This document shows positions 8,526-19,691 of a stretch of DNA of 64,000 nucleotides, piece by piece. How positions within the stretch are numbered: position 1 is the stretch's first letter; each line of letters opens with the position of its first letter. The notes under the pieces were generated by a model that was given only the letters and a program-made list of their open reading frames with translations, was not told where the DNA came from and ran no database searches. The stretch comes from Roseiarcus sp963759955. Lineage in GTDB: Bacteria; Pseudomonadota; Alphaproteobacteria; Rhizobiales; Beijerinckiaceae. The position numbers and the translations under genes were made by a program. The stretch lies in contig CAVXCA010000099.1 in NCBI GenBank assembly GCA_963759955.1, positions 1 through 64,000 of the forward strand, read 5' to 3'.

Positions 8526-9943
8526 ACCAGCCCCAAGAAACCGCCGCCCCGCTCGAAGCGCTCGCGCGCATCGTCGGCGGCGCACATGTGCTGACCGACC
8601 CGGCGCTAATCGCCGGGAACCTGGAGGAGCCGCGCGGCCTCTATCGCGGCAAGGCCCTCGCGCTGGTGCGCCCGGCCGACACGCAGGAGGTCGCCGCCGT
8701 CGTCGCCTATTGCAACGCGGCGCGCATCGCCATCGTGCCGCAAGGCGGCAACACCGGCCTGGTCGGCGGCCAGACGCCCGACGCGAGCGGCGCCGAGGTC
8801 ATCCTTTCGCTGCTGCGGATGAAACGGGTTCGCGAGATCGATCCCTTGTCCGAGACGATGATCGTCGAGGCGGGCGTCACCCTCGCGCAGGCGCAGGAGG
8901 CCGCGTCGAGCGCCGACCGGCTGTTTCCGCTTTCGCTCGCCTCCGAGGGGAGCTGCACCATCGGCGGCAATCTCTCGACCAACGCCGGCGGCGTCGCGGT
9001 GCTCGCCTACGGCAATGCGCGCGATCTGACCACCGGGATCGAAGTGGTGCTCGCCGACGGACGGATCGTCGACGCGCTGAGCAAACTGCGCAAGGACAAC
9101 ACCGGTTACGATCTGAAGAGCCTGTTCATCGGCGCCGAAGGCACGCTGGGGATCATCACCGCCGCGGCGCTGAAGCTCTTTCCCAGACCGCGCTCGCGCG
9201 CCACCGCCTTCGTCGGCCTCGCCGACCCCGCCCAGGCGCTGGAGCTGCTGGCGCTCGCGCGCGAGCATTTCGGCCAGGGCGTGACCAGCTTCGAACTGAT
9301 GCCGCGCATCGGCCTCGATTTCACTTTCGCGTATCGTCCGGCGTTGCGCGATCCGTTGAGCGGGCGCCACGCCTGGTATGTGCTGATCGAAGTCGCTTCG
9401 CAGATCGCCGGCGGCCTCGACGAGGCGATGACCGGCCTGCTCGGCGCCGCGCTCGAGCTCGGGACCATCGAGGACGCGAGCCTCGCCGCCTCGCTCGACC
9501 AGCGCGCCGCGTTCTGGGCGGTTCGCGAGACTTTACCCGACGCGCAAAAGCCGCAGGGCGGCTCGATCAAGCACGACGTGTCGGCGCCGGTGGGCGCGGT
9601 TCCGGCTTTCTTGCGCGAGGCGAGCGCGGCGGTCGAGGCCTTCATGCCCGGCGCGCGGGTGGTCGCCTTCGGACATCTCGGCGACGGCAACATCCACTTC
9701 AACGTCAGTCAGCCAGTCGGCGCCGATACGGCCGCCTTCCTCGGCCAATGGACGGCGATGAACGCGGTAGTGCATCAAATCGTCGCGCGCCATTCCGGTT
9801 CGATTTCGGCCGAGCACGGCATCGGCCGATTGAAGCGCGAATTGCTCGCGCAAACCAAGGACCGCAACGCGCTCGACGTCATGCGCTCAATCAAGGCGAC
9901 GCTCGATCCCAACGGAATTTTGAATCCGGGCAAGGTTCTTTGA
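8522..9943 (+). CDS. FAD-linked oxidase, D-2-hydroxyacid dehydrogenase type
   Basis: A 473-residue flavoprotein with an N-terminal FAD-binding type 4 domain (PQGGNTGLVGGQTP and the SEGSCTIGGNLSTNAGG stretch) and a C-terminal FAD-linked oxidase domain (GHLGDGNIHFNV, EHGIGRLKREL, LDPNGILNPGKVL). Such enzymes oxidise D-lactate, D-2-hydroxyglutarate or glycolate and pass electrons to the respiratory chain. The pattern looks most like D-2-hydroxyglutarate dehydrogenases, but the substrate is not certain. Translation starts at GTG 8522 in a GTGA overlap with the upstream stop codon, which implies translational coupling. Confidence 0.88.
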   Translation: MNQPQETAAPLEALARIVGGAHVLTDPALIAGNLEEPRGLYRGKALALVRPADTQEVAAVVAYCNAARIAIVPQGGNTGLVGGQTPDASGAEVILSLLRMKRVREIDPLSETMIVEAGVTLAQAQEAASSADRLFPLSLASEGSCTIGGNLSTNAGGVAVLAYGNARDLTTGIEVVLADGRIVDALSKLRKDNTGYDLKSLFIGAEGTLGIITAAALKLFPRPRSRATAFVGLADPAQALELLALAREHFGQGVTSFELMPRIGLDFTFAYRPALRDPLSGRHAWYVLIEVASQIAGGLDEAMTGLLGAALELGTIEDASLAASLDQRAAFWAVRETLPDAQKPQGGSIKHDVSAPVGAVPAFLREASAAVEAFMPGARVVAFGHLGDGNIHFNVSQPVGADTAAFLGQWTAMNAVVHQIVARHSGSISAEHGIGRLKRELLAQTKDRNALDVMRSIKATLDPNGILNPGKVL

Positions 9944-10017
9944 AACGCCGCGCCGCGCTAAGATGCGGAGCGATTCGATTTTCCCTAGAGGAGGCGCAGA
10001 CGCGCGCGAGCCGCTCC

Positions 10018-10788
10018 TTGCGCCGCCGCCCGGCGGCCGACCGAGGCGTCGTCGGCGCGCTCGCGTTTACGCTCGCCCTGCTCGCGGCGCCGGCGGGCGC
10101 GAATGCGAACCCGCCTTGCGCGCAGCTCGGGTTCGACGGCGCGCCCTACACGATATGCACGTTCGACGCGCGGCGCGACGAAATCCGCCTCTACTGGAAG
10201 GACTCGACCGGCAAGCCGTTCGGCGGCTTCGACGCGCTCGCGCAGACGCTCGCCGCGCGCGACCGCGCGCTCCGCTTCGCCATGAACGCCGGTATGTTCG
10301 AAGCGGACCAGTCGCCGGTCGGCCTGTTCGTCGAGGACGGCAAACGCAAGCATCGCGCCGATACGCGCGAGGGCGGGAGCAATTTTCATCTCAAGCCCAA
10401 CGGAATTTTCTGGATCGGCGACGGCGCCGCGGGCGTCATGGAAACCACGCGCTATCTCGCCAATCCGCCCCCTGCCCGCTTCGCAACCCAGTCCGGGCCG
10501 ATGCTGGTGATCGACGGCCACATCCATCCCAAGATCCAGCCGACAGGAACCTCGGAGAAGATCCGCAACGGCGTATGCGTGCGCGACGGCGCGACCGCGA
10601 TCTTCGCGATTTCGGACGAACCCGTCACCTTTCACGCCTTCGCCAGGCTGTTCCTCGACGCGCTCCACTGCACCGATGCGCTGTTCCTCGACGGCTCGGT
10701 ATCCTCGCTCTACGCGCCCGACCTCGAGCGCGACGACGATTCCACCCCGCTCGGACCGATCGTCGGCGTCACCGCGCCGGCGCCGTGA
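10018..10788 (+). CDS. Secreted phosphodiester glycosidase-like protein (DUF2233)
   Basis: A periplasmic protein of the DUF2233 / NAGPA family. Family marks are FAMNAGMFEADQSPVGLFVEDG, GGSNFHLKPNGIFW, FATQSGPMLVIDG and the LFLDGSVSSLYAP segment. No ATG fits. A TTG at 10018 gives an N-terminus MRRRPAADRG.. with a clean signal peptide (hydrophobic ALAFTLALLAAPAG, cleavage after ANA), 256 residues in total. Another choice is TTG 9940, which overlaps the upstream stop in a TTGA, but it would put a long basic stretch before the signal peptide. The role of bacterial DUF2233 proteins is not established. Confidence 0.78.
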   Translation: MRRRPAADRGVVGALAFTLALLAAPAGANANPPCAQLGFDGAPYTICTFDARRDEIRLYWKDSTGKPFGGFDALAQTLAARDRALRFAMNAGMFEADQSPVGLFVEDGKRKHRADTREGGSNFHLKPNGIFWIGDGAAGVMETTRYLANPPPARFATQSGPMLVIDGHIHPKIQPTGTSEKIRNGVCVRDGATAIFAISDEPVTFHAFARLFLDALHCTDALFLDGSVSSLYAPDLERDDDSTPLGPIVGVTAPAP

Positions 10789-10849
10789 GGGCAAGTTCCC
10801 AGGCGAAGCAATCGCCGAAATTCAGACCGGCGGGATTCGTCGACGACGA

Positions 10850-11488
10850 TCAATTCGGCATGCCGTCTTCGCCATAGAGAAAGTCTTGGCTACGCGCTGC
10901 GTTCGGCTCGGCCGCGGCGTTGACGACGCCCGGCAGGCGACCGTCGCCGGGTCCGAGCGCGCGTTGCATGATCGGCGTGTCCACCCAGCGGCCGAACTTG
11001 AAGCCGACCGAACGCAGCGTACCCACGGGCGTGAAGCCGAAGCGCCGATGCAGCGCGATCGAGCCGCGATTGGCGCTGTCGCCGATGATCGCGAGCATCT
11101 GTCGCCACGGACCGCCTTCGCAGCGGGCGATCAGCGCGCCGAGCAGCGCCGAGCCGACGCCCTGCCCGCCCTGACCCTCGGCGACATAGACCGAGTCCTC
11201 CAAGGTGTAGCGATACGCCGGGCGCGAATGGTACGCGCTCGCGTAGCAATAGCCGACGATCTGGCCTCGCCTTTCGGCGACGAGATAGGGCGCCGCGAGA
11301 TCGAGCGTCTTGCGCCGCCGCGCGATCATGTCTTCGAGCGTGGGCGGCGTCTCCTCGAAGGTCGCGAGGGCGTTGAGCACGTAATGCGCGTAAATCCGCT
11401 GAACCGCCGGCATGTCCGCTTCGTCGGCGTCGCGCACGGCGATTTCGGCGGCGGGCGCCGCCTGGGAAGAATGAGGTTCTTCCGCCAA
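10850..11488 (-). CDS. GNAT family N-acetyltransferase (phosphinothricin acetyltransferase-like)
   Basis: A GNAT acetyltransferase resembling the Pat/Bar/MnaT group, which acetylates methionine sulfone, phosphinothricin and similar amino acids. The block IYAHYVLNALATFEETPP, the acetyl-CoA loop GQGGQGVGSALL and IGDSANRGSIALHRRFGF are typical. TTG at 11488 (product MAEEPHSSQ..., 212 residues) was picked because GAGGAG lies 8 bases upstream. ATG at 11578 is open too, but would leave 13 bases to the divergent lysE start and adds a low-complexity basic stretch. The C-terminal about 30 residues go beyond the usual family end. Confidence 0.82.
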   Translation of the reverse strand: MAEEPHSSQAAPAAEIAVRDADEADMPAVQRIYAHYVLNALATFEETPPTLEDMIARRRKTLDLAAPYLVAERRGQIVGYCYASAYHSRPAYRYTLEDSVYVAEGQGGQGVGSALLGALIARCEGGPWRQMLAIIGDSANRGSIALHRRFGFTPVGTLRSVGFKFGRWVDTPIMQRALGPGDGRLPGVVNAAAEPNAARSQDFLYGEDGMPN

Positions 11489-11591
11489 TTTCCCAGCTCC
11501 TCGTTCGCCGCGCCTTGCCGGCAAGGCTCGCCGTCGTGTACTCACGGCGAACTTCGCTGCGTCGTCCGGGCCGCGCAACGGGAGAACGCTC

Positions 11592-12224
11592 TTGCCTCAC
11601 TTCGCCAGCTGGCTCGCCTTCGCGTTCGTCGCGCTCGGCATGGTGCTGACGCCCGGCCCGAACATGATCTACCTCGTTTCGCGCTCGATTTGCCAGGGGC
11701 CGGCGGCGGGACTGGTGTCGCTCGGCGGCGTCGCGCTCGGCTTCGTCGTCTACATGCTGTGCGCGGCCGTCGGCGTCACCGCGCTGCTCGTCGCCGTGCC
11801 CTTCGCCTACGATGCGCTTCGCTTCGCGGGCGCGCTCTACCTTCTCGTGCTCGCTTGGCAGGCGGTCAGGCCCGGCGGGCGCTCGCCGTTCCACGTGCGC
11901 GCGCTGCCCAAAGCCGGCGCGCGCAAATTGTTCGCGATGGGCCTCCTCACCAGCCTGCTCAACCCGAAAGTCGCGGTGCTGTACCTGTCGTTGCTGCCGC
12001 AGTTCATCGAACCCCGCCTCGGCGGCGTCTTCAGTCAATCGCTCGTGCTGGGCTTCACGCAGATCGCCATCAGCGTCAGCATGAACGCCACCTATGCGAT
12101 CTTGGCCGGTTCGATCGCGGCGTTCCTCGCCGATCGCCCGGCCTGGGCCACCGTTCAGCGCTGGCTGATGGGAACCGTCCTGGCGGGCCTCGCCGTGCGG
12201 ATGGCGGCCGAAGCGCGGCGATAG
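11592..12224 (+). CDS. LysE/RhtB family exporter
   Basis: A 210-residue LysE-type exporter, paralogous in family to 4951-5565. Signature elements are MVLTPGPNMIYLVSRS in the first helix and SLLNPKVAVLYLSLLPQF in the middle. The start is TTG at 11592 with GGAGAA just upstream. It is divergent from the GNAT gene. Acetyltransferase and LysE exporter pairs are often met in proteobacteria and may together handle an amino acid or amino acid analogue; this is inference. Its 3' end overlaps the convergent membrane gene at the end of the cox operon by 70 bases. Confidence 0.9.
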   Translation: MPHFASWLAFAFVALGMVLTPGPNMIYLVSRSICQGPAAGLVSLGGVALGFVVYMLCAAVGVTALLVAVPFAYDALRFAGALYLLVLAWQAVRPGGRSPFHVRALPKAGARKLFAMGLLTSLLNPKVAVLYLSLLPQFIEPRLGGVFSQSLVLGFTQIAISVSMNATYAILAGSIAAFLADRPAWATVQRWLMGTVLAGLAVRMAAEARR

Positions 12225-12733
12225 GCCGCGACGACGGCGTGCGCCGTCGCCGTGAGTCTTGCGCACAGCGAAGCCGCCGCCAGACCGCCAATCATTCCGC
12301 ACGTCATCGCCGCCATCGCCGCGCCGCTCGTCCAGGAAAAGCCGAAAAGCGCCGCGGTCCGCGGCTCGAGGCAAAGGGCCGACGCCATGCCGGCCAGCAT
12401 GGCGAAATGACAGCCTAGCGCCGCGAGCGGGCGATCCCCACACTCATGCCTCGGCGCGCCGCGCTTGCGGCCGATCGTCGTCAAGGCGTCGAGGCCGAGC
12501 CACGCCGGACCGGCGAACAGCATCAGCATAGTGGTCGCCGGCATGCAGCGCCAATGCCATGCGATCATCGCCCAAAGCGTTTGCGAACCACCGCACGGCG
12601 CCGTCAGAGCCGGCGGCCATCCGAATCCGCGGTCGAGGAGAAACCCAATCGCCATCGCCGCCGAGCAAACGGCGAACATCTCCATGTTCTTGCCGGCGGG
12701 CGGCGGCGTTGCGGCGAGCGCGTTCTGCGTCAC
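12155..12733 (-). CDS. Unknown four-helix membrane protein coupled to coxF
   Basis: A 192-residue protein I do not recognise. It begins at GTG 12733, which overlaps the coxF stop as GTGA, so it is very probably translated with coxF. An in-frame ATG at 12685 is an alternative start. About four hydrophobic segments can be seen (around FAVCSAAMAIGFLL, MIAWHWRCMPATTMLMLF, ALGCHFAMLAGMASALCL and AAMAAMTCGMIGGLAAASL), rich in Met, Cys, His and Trp, which is compatible with metal or haem binding but proves nothing. It is not CoxG (no SRPBCC domain) and not the MHYT-type CoxH or CoxK. It sits where coxG lies in the Oligotropha cluster. The tail overlaps the convergent lysE gene. Confidence 0.7.
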   Translation of the reverse strand: MTQNALAATPPPAGKNMEMFAVCSAAMAIGFLLDRGFGWPPALTAPCGGSQTLWAMIAWHWRCMPATTMLMLFAGPAWLGLDALTTIGRKRGAPRHECGDRPLAALGCHFAMLAGMASALCLEPRTAALFGFSWTSGAAMAAMTCGMIGGLAAASLCARLTATAHAVVAAYRRASAAIRTARPARTVPISQR

Positions 12734-13563
12734 GGGCGCGGCCCTCGCGGATCGCGTCCGCGCCGGAACGCGACGATCTCGGCGAGGATCGACAGCGCGA
12801 TCTCGTCGGGGCCGACGGCGCCGACGTCGAGCCCGGCGGGCGAGCGTAGCGCGGCGAGACGCCCGGCGTCGACGCCGCGCGCCGCCAAAGCCGTCTTCAG
12901 GGTCTGCGCCTTCAAGCGGCTGCCGACGAACGCGACATAGGCGGCGTCGGTCGACAGCGCCGCATGCAGCGCCTTCTCGTCGCCGCGGCTTTGGGTCGAG
13001 ACGACGATGAAGCGTTCGCCGTCTTCCGATGTCGGCAAAGAATAGTCGTCGATGCGCCGGTCGGCCTCGGGAAAGGCGCTCTGCTCCGCCGCGGGCGCGC
13101 AGACGGTCACCGAGAACCCGAACCGCCGCGCGAGATCGGCGATCGCCACGGCGACCGGGCTCGAACCGCACAGCACGACTTGCGGGCGCGGCAGCACCGG
13201 CTCGATGAAGATATCCATCGTGCCGTGGCTCGGACAGGTGTTCTTGGCGAAGCGCACGCCCTCGCGCTCTTCGCCGGCGCTGACGCCGTGCTCCTGGAGA
13301 ACGTCGGGCGGCTGCACGGAGATGAGGCGCGCCCGTCCGTCGGCGAGCGCGTCGCGCGCCGCCTTGAGCACCGCGCCGCGCGCGCAACCGCCGCCGATCC
13401 AGCCTTCGGAAATCGATCCGTCGGCGCGGATGATCGCTTTCGCGCCCGCTTTGGCGGCGGTCGCCGCGACCGTGCGCACCACGGTGGCGAGCGCGAACGC
13501 CTCTCCCTTGGCCTTCAGCGACGGCACCAGCTCCAGCACGTCGGAGATGTGTTCCATGGTCAT
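12730..13563 (-). CDS. coxF: CoxF, XdhC family molybdenum cofactor maturation protein
   Basis: A 277-residue XdhC/CoxF protein. Members bind molybdopterin cofactor and help sulfurate and insert it into xanthine dehydrogenase-type enzymes. The N-terminal XdhC domain shows FALATVVRTVAATAAKAGAKAII and GWIGGGCARGAV; the C-terminal Rossmann part shows VVLCGSSPVAVAIADLARRFGF and YVAFVGSRLKAQTL. The start ATG at 13563 overlaps the coxE stop as ATGA. Gene order after coxE matches coxF in Oligotropha carboxidovorans, where CoxD, CoxE and CoxF are needed to mature the Cu-S-Mo centre of CO dehydrogenase. Confidence 0.92.
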   Translation of the reverse strand: MTMEHISDVLELVPSLKAKGEAFALATVVRTVAATAAKAGAKAIIRADGSISEGWIGGGCARGAVLKAARDALADGRARLISVQPPDVLQEHGVSAGEEREGVRFAKNTCPSHGTMDIFIEPVLPRPQVVLCGSSPVAVAIADLARRFGFSVTVCAPAAEQSAFPEADRRIDDYSLPTSEDGERFIVVSTQSRGDEKALHAALSTDAAYVAFVGSRLKAQTLKTALAARGVDAGRLAALRSPAGLDVGAVGPDEIALSILAEIVAFRRGRDPRGPRP

Positions 13564-14753
13564 ATCCTCGCGAGATAAGGTTCGAGCGCCGCGAGGCTCT
13601 CGAGGTTGTGCGCGGGCGCGAACAGATCGACGTAGGGCAGCGCGGCCTGCATGCCGCGCGCCGTCGGCTCGTAGTCGCGCCAGCCGAGCAGCGGATTGAG
13701 CCAAACGATGCGCCGGCAGCGCCGCGCGAGCCGCTTCATCTCGGCCCCGAGGCGCTCCGGTTCGCCGGTGTCGTAGCCGTCGGAAACGATGATGACGGCG
13801 GTGCGCGAATTGATGACGCGGGCGGCGTGCCAGCGGTTGAAGTCGGCGAGGCTGTCGCCGATGCGCGTGCCGCCGCCGATGCCCTGCGCCATCAGCGCGA
13901 GCCGATCGACGGCGCGTTCGACGTCGCGCTCGCGCAACGCGGCGGACACGTGGACGAGGCCGGTGTGGAAGACGAACGCCTCCGCCTCGCGGAAGGCGTC
14001 GACCACGGCGTGCAGGAAACGCACGAAGAACGCGGTGTAGAGCTCCATCGACCCGGAGGCGTCGAGCAGCAGCACGAGCCGCAGCGGCCGAGGCTTGCGC
14101 CGCCGCCAGACGAGTTCGATCGGCGTGCCGCCATGGGCGACGCTGTGGTGGATGGTGCGGCGCACGTCGAGCCGCCGGCCGCTGCGCCGCGCGCGCTGGC
14201 GGCGCACGAGCCGCGCGCGCATGCGCTTGGCGAGCCGCTCGGCGAGAGCGTGGACCTTCGCCGCCTCCTCGGCGTCGGCGATATGGCGGATGTCGCGGCT
14301 CGCGAGCGCGCGGGCGCGCGAGGCGGCGTCGCGCCGATCGCCGCTCGTAGATGCCTCGCCGGTTTCGTCGTCGCGGGCGCCGCTTTCGTTCGGCGCGGGC
14401 GGCGCTTGCGGCGCAAAATCGCCCGGCAGCGGCTTGCGGCGCGCCGGGCTCGCCGCGCCGGCGCCGCGCAGAGGCTGGACGCGGCGCATGCCGACGCCGC
14501 GCCAGAACGCGTCGAACAGCGCATCGAAGCGCAGCCAGTCCTCGCGCGTCGCTGAGAACAGCGCGCGCAGCGCCGGCTTGAGCAAGGCGGGCCGCCGCCC
14601 GGCGGGCGAAGCGAGCACCGCGAGCGCGTCGCGGCTCTCCGCGAGGCCGGCCGCGAAGCCGTTGTCGCGCAGCAGCCTCGCGAACGCGGCGACCCTGGCG
14701 GCGGGCTTGCCGTCCAGCCCCTGCCCCTGAACGAAATCGGCGGATGCGGCCAT
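13560..14753 (-). CDS. coxE: CoxE, von Willebrand factor A domain protein
   Basis: A 397-residue CoxE-like VWA protein. The C-terminal half carries the MIDAS motif DASGSM (Asp231) and the region VIIVSDGYDTGEPERL. Together with the AAA+ protein CoxD it acts in posttranslational building of the CO dehydrogenase active site. The middle is an Ala, Pro and Arg rich linker. ATG at 14753 is preceded by GAGGG; a TTG at 14765 overlapping the coxD stop (TTGA) is the alternative and would add four residues. The stop overlaps the coxF start, so both are coupled. Confidence 0.92.
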   Translation of the reverse strand: MAASADFVQGQGLDGKPAARVAAFARLLRDNGFAAGLAESRDALAVLASPAGRRPALLKPALRALFSATREDWLRFDALFDAFWRGVGMRRVQPLRGAGAASPARRKPLPGDFAPQAPPAPNESGARDDETGEASTSGDRRDAASRARALASRDIRHIADAEEAAKVHALAERLAKRMRARLVRRQRARRSGRRLDVRRTIHHSVAHGGTPIELVWRRRKPRPLRLVLLLDASGSMELYTAFFVRFLHAVVDAFREAEAFVFHTGLVHVSAALRERDVERAVDRLALMAQGIGGGTRIGDSLADFNRWHAARVINSRTAVIIVSDGYDTGEPERLGAEMKRLARRCRRIVWLNPLLGWRDYEPTARGMQAALPYVDLFAPAHNLESLAALEPYLARI

Positions 14754-14761
14754 GGCGTCCC

Positions 14762-15643
14762 TCAAGCGACCTTGCCGATCAGACGCTGCATCGTCTCGCG
14801 CGTCAGACGCGCGCGGTCCTCATGCGTCTTGAGCAGGCAAATCAACGCGTCGTGCACGACTTCGGGCAAATCGCGCAGGTCTTCGACCGAGAGCCCGGCG
14901 AGCGTGGCGGCCCAGTCGAGCGTCTCGGCGACGCCCGGCGCCTTGCGCAAGTCTTCGCGGCGGATCGCCGCGACGAGCCGCGCGATCTGCTCGGCGAGCG
15001 ACCGCGCGACGCCCGGCGTGCGCGCGAGGATGATCGCCGCCTCGCGCTCGACGTCGGGAAAGTCGACATAATGATAAAGGCAACGCCGGCGCAGCGCGTC
15101 GGAGAGCTCGCGCGTGGCGTTGGAGGTCAGCACGACGCGCGGGATCGTCACCGCGGCGATCGTGCCGAGTTCGGGGATCGAGACCTGGAAGTCGGACAGC
15201 AGTTCGAGCAGGAACGCCTCGAATTCCTCGTCCGCGCGATCGACCTCGTCGACCAGCAGCACCGGCGGCTTCGTGCGCCGGATCGCCGCCAGCAGCGGGC
15301 GTTCGAGCAGGTATTTTTCGGAGAAGATCTGCTCTTCGATGCGCTCGGCCGACTCGCCCGCGCCCTCGCGCGCCTTGATGGCGAGGAGCTGGCGCTGGTA
15401 GTTCCATTCGTACAGCGCGGCGTTCTGATCGAGCCCCTCGTAGCATTGCAGGCGGATGAGCTCGGCGCCGTGCAGCCTCGCCAGCGCCTTGGCGACTTCC
15501 GTCTTGCCGACGCCCGCCTGACCCTCGAGCAGCAGCGGGCGCTTGAGAAAATCCATCATCCACAACGCCGTCGCCAGATCGCGGTCGGCGATGTAGCCGA
15601 CCTCGGCGAGACGTTTGGCGATGTCTTCCCGCGCGAGGGGCAT
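14762..15643 (-). CDS. coxD: CoxD, MoxR-type AAA+ ATPase for CO dehydrogenase maturation
   Basis: A 293-residue MoxR-family AAA+ ATPase, matching the length of known CoxD. Walker A is GQAGVGKT (residues 41-48), Walker B is LLVDEVDRADEEFEAFLLE, sensor 1 is VLTSNATRELSDALRRRC. CoxD is a membrane-associated chaperone-like ATPase that is required for inserting sulfur and copper into the Mo site of CoxL. A GGAAGGA ribosome site precedes ATG 15643. It follows coxL by 44 bases and touches coxE. Confidence 0.93.
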   Translation of the reverse strand: MPLAREDIAKRLAEVGYIADRDLATALWMMDFLKRPLLLEGQAGVGKTEVAKALARLHGAELIRLQCYEGLDQNAALYEWNYQRQLLAIKAREGAGESAERIEEQIFSEKYLLERPLLAAIRRTKPPVLLVDEVDRADEEFEAFLLELLSDFQVSIPELGTIAAVTIPRVVLTSNATRELSDALRRRCLYHYVDFPDVEREAAIILARTPGVARSLAEQIARLVAAIRREDLRKAPGVAETLDWAATLAGLSVEDLRDLPEVVHDALICLLKTHEDRARLTRETMQRLIGKVA

Positions 15644-15687
15644 CGACGAATCCTTCCGGCGCCCGGCCGCCCGCGCCCGGCCGCGCC

Positions 15688-18104
<2,417 letters not shown>

Positions 18105-18108
<4 letters not shown>

Positions 18109-18605
18109 TCCGCTGCCTCCTGGAACTGCACGCCCCTCAGCTTGGCGGCGGCGTACTGAATCGCCTTGACGATGTTCTGATAGCCGGTGCAGCGGCACAG
18201 ATTGCCCGAGATGCCGAAGCGGATTTCCTCTTCGGTCGGGTTCGGGTTCTCCTGCAGCAGGCGGTAGGCCCGGGTGATCATGCCCGGCGTGCAGAAGCCG
18301 CACTGCAATCCGTGCATTTCGCGAAAGCCCTCCTGCAGCGCGTGCAGGGCGCCATCGGGCGCGGCGATGCCCTCGATGGTCAGGATCGAGGCGCCGTCGG
18401 CCTGGACCGCGAACACCGTGCAGGATTTCACCGACTTGCCGTCGAGGTCGACCGTGCAGGCGCCGCAATGGGTCGTCTCGCAGCCGATGTGCGGCCCGGT
18501 AAGGGCGAGATCGTCGCGCAGGAAATGGATCAGCAGGGTTCGCGGCTCGACCAGGCCTTCGATCCGCTTGCCGTTCACCGTCATCGATACGTGCGTCTTG
18601 GGCAT
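18105..18605 (-). CDS. coxS: Carbon monoxide dehydrogenase small subunit, two [2Fe-2S] clusters
   Basis: A 166-residue iron-sulfur subunit that moves electrons from the Mo site of CoxL to the FAD of CoxM. The plant-type ferredoxin domain has Cys42, Cys47, Cys50 and Cys62. The helical C-terminal domain has Cys102, Cys105, Cys137 and Cys139 (CGFCTPG and CRCTGY). This is the same set and spacing as the family. It lies 13 bases after coxM and overlaps coxL by four bases. Confidence 0.97.
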
Positions 18606-18618
18606 GGGCCTCTCCGGC

Positions 18619-19482
18619 TCAGGTTGCGCGCGACTTGGCGCGTTCGAGGGCGCGCGCCAGCATCACGCCGGCCATTTTCGTGCGGTACTGCGCGGGGCCG
18701 CGCGTGTCGGAGGCGGGCCGCGTGATCGCTTCGGCGGCGACGACGGCGCGCTTTACGGCGGCGGCGTCGAGGCTCGATCCGATCAGGATTCGTCCTGCCT
18801 CTTCGGCCCACAGCGGCGTCTCGCCGACATTGGTGAGGCCGATCGAGCAAGAAGTGACGCGACCGCCCGCCATCGTCAGCACCACCGCCGCGGCGGCGGT
18901 CGCGTAGTCGCCGATCTTGCGCTTCAGCTTCTCGTAGGCGTAGCCGTGGCCCGCCTTGGGGGTGGGAATGCGGATGGCGGCGACGATCTCGCCGGGCTCG
19001 AGCGCGGTGAAATAGGCGCCCTGGTAGAAGTCGCGCGCGGCGACGCGCCGCTCGCCGCCTTTGCCGGCGAGCTGATAGGTCGCGCCGAGGCACATCATCA
19101 CCGCCGGCATGTCGTTGCCGGGATCGCCGTTGGCGACGTTGCCGCCGAGCGTGCCGAGGTAGCGCACCTGGGGATCGGCGATGACCAGCGCCGCCTCGGC
19201 GAGGATCGGCGCCTTGGCAGCAAGGAGCGCCGAGCCGATGATTTCGTACTGGGTGGTCGTCGCGCCGACGACGATTTCCGCCCCGTCCTCGCGAATGCCC
19301 TTGAGCTCGGCGATCGCGTTGAGATCGACGAGGTCGGAAGGCTTGGCGAGGCGCAGCTTCATCATCGGGATGAGGCTGTGGCCGCCCGACAGCGGGCGGG
19401 CGTCCTCTCCCAGTTCGCTAAGCAGAGCGACGGCCTCGGAAATCGAGTTGGGGCGATGATAGGCGAAGGCGCCAGGAATCAC
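18619..19482 (-). CDS. coxM: Carbon monoxide dehydrogenase medium subunit, FAD-binding
   Basis: The 287-residue flavoprotein subunit, which takes electrons from CoxS and passes them on to quinone. FAD pyrophosphate motifs are SGGHS at residues 32-36 and TLGG at 111-114, both at family positions. GTG at 19482 gives the expected start VIPGAFAYHRP and follows GGAGGA by four bases; the ATG at 19614 would add 44 residues with no similarity. coxM is the first catalytic gene of the operon, with 209 non-coding bases between it and coxC. Confidence 0.95.
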   Translation of the reverse strand: MIPGAFAYHRPNSISEAVALLSELGEDARPLSGGHSLIPMMKLRLAKPSDLVDLNAIAELKGIREDGAEIVVGATTTQYEIIGSALLAAKAPILAEAALVIADPQVRYLGTLGGNVANGDPGNDMPAVMMCLGATYQLAGKGGERRVAARDFYQGAYFTALEPGEIVAAIRIPTPKAGHGYAYEKLKRKIGDYATAAAAVVLTMAGGRVTSCSIGLTNVGETPLWAEEAGRILIGSSLDAAAVKRAVVAAEAITRPASDTRGPAQYRTKMAGVMLARALERAKSRAT

Positions 19483-19619
19483 GTCGTCCTCCCCGGCCGC
19501 TCCGCCGGATCGGGCCAGTTCGGCTCCGTCGACGTTCGCGGCGCATGTTGGTCGGGGAATCCTCCCCTTGCGGCAAATTGTCGCACCGCGCTCCGAAAAA
19601 GGGAAAGCATCCAATCACA

Positions 19620-19649
19620 AAATGGGCCGCACGGGCGCCAAATGCGGCC
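19620..19649 (-). promoter_or_regulatory. Possible LytTR-type direct repeats upstream of coxM
   Basis: On the plus strand, AAATGGGCC at 19620-19628 and AAATGCGGCC from 19640 form an imperfect direct repeat with 20 bases between starts, close to two helical turns. LytTR regulators usually bind paired direct repeats about two turns apart, and CoxC encoded next door has a LytTR domain. The match is short, so this is only a candidate site. Confidence 0.25.
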
Positions 19650-19691
19650 TTACCGCACGAACTGCGTCAGGATCGATGACTTGATTGCGCC

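Noticed and set aside
12155..12733. Assignment of the last cox-linked gene as coxG, coxH or coxK
   Set aside because: CoxG has an SRPBCC domain and CoxH and CoxK carry MHYT motifs; none of these is visible in this four-helix protein.
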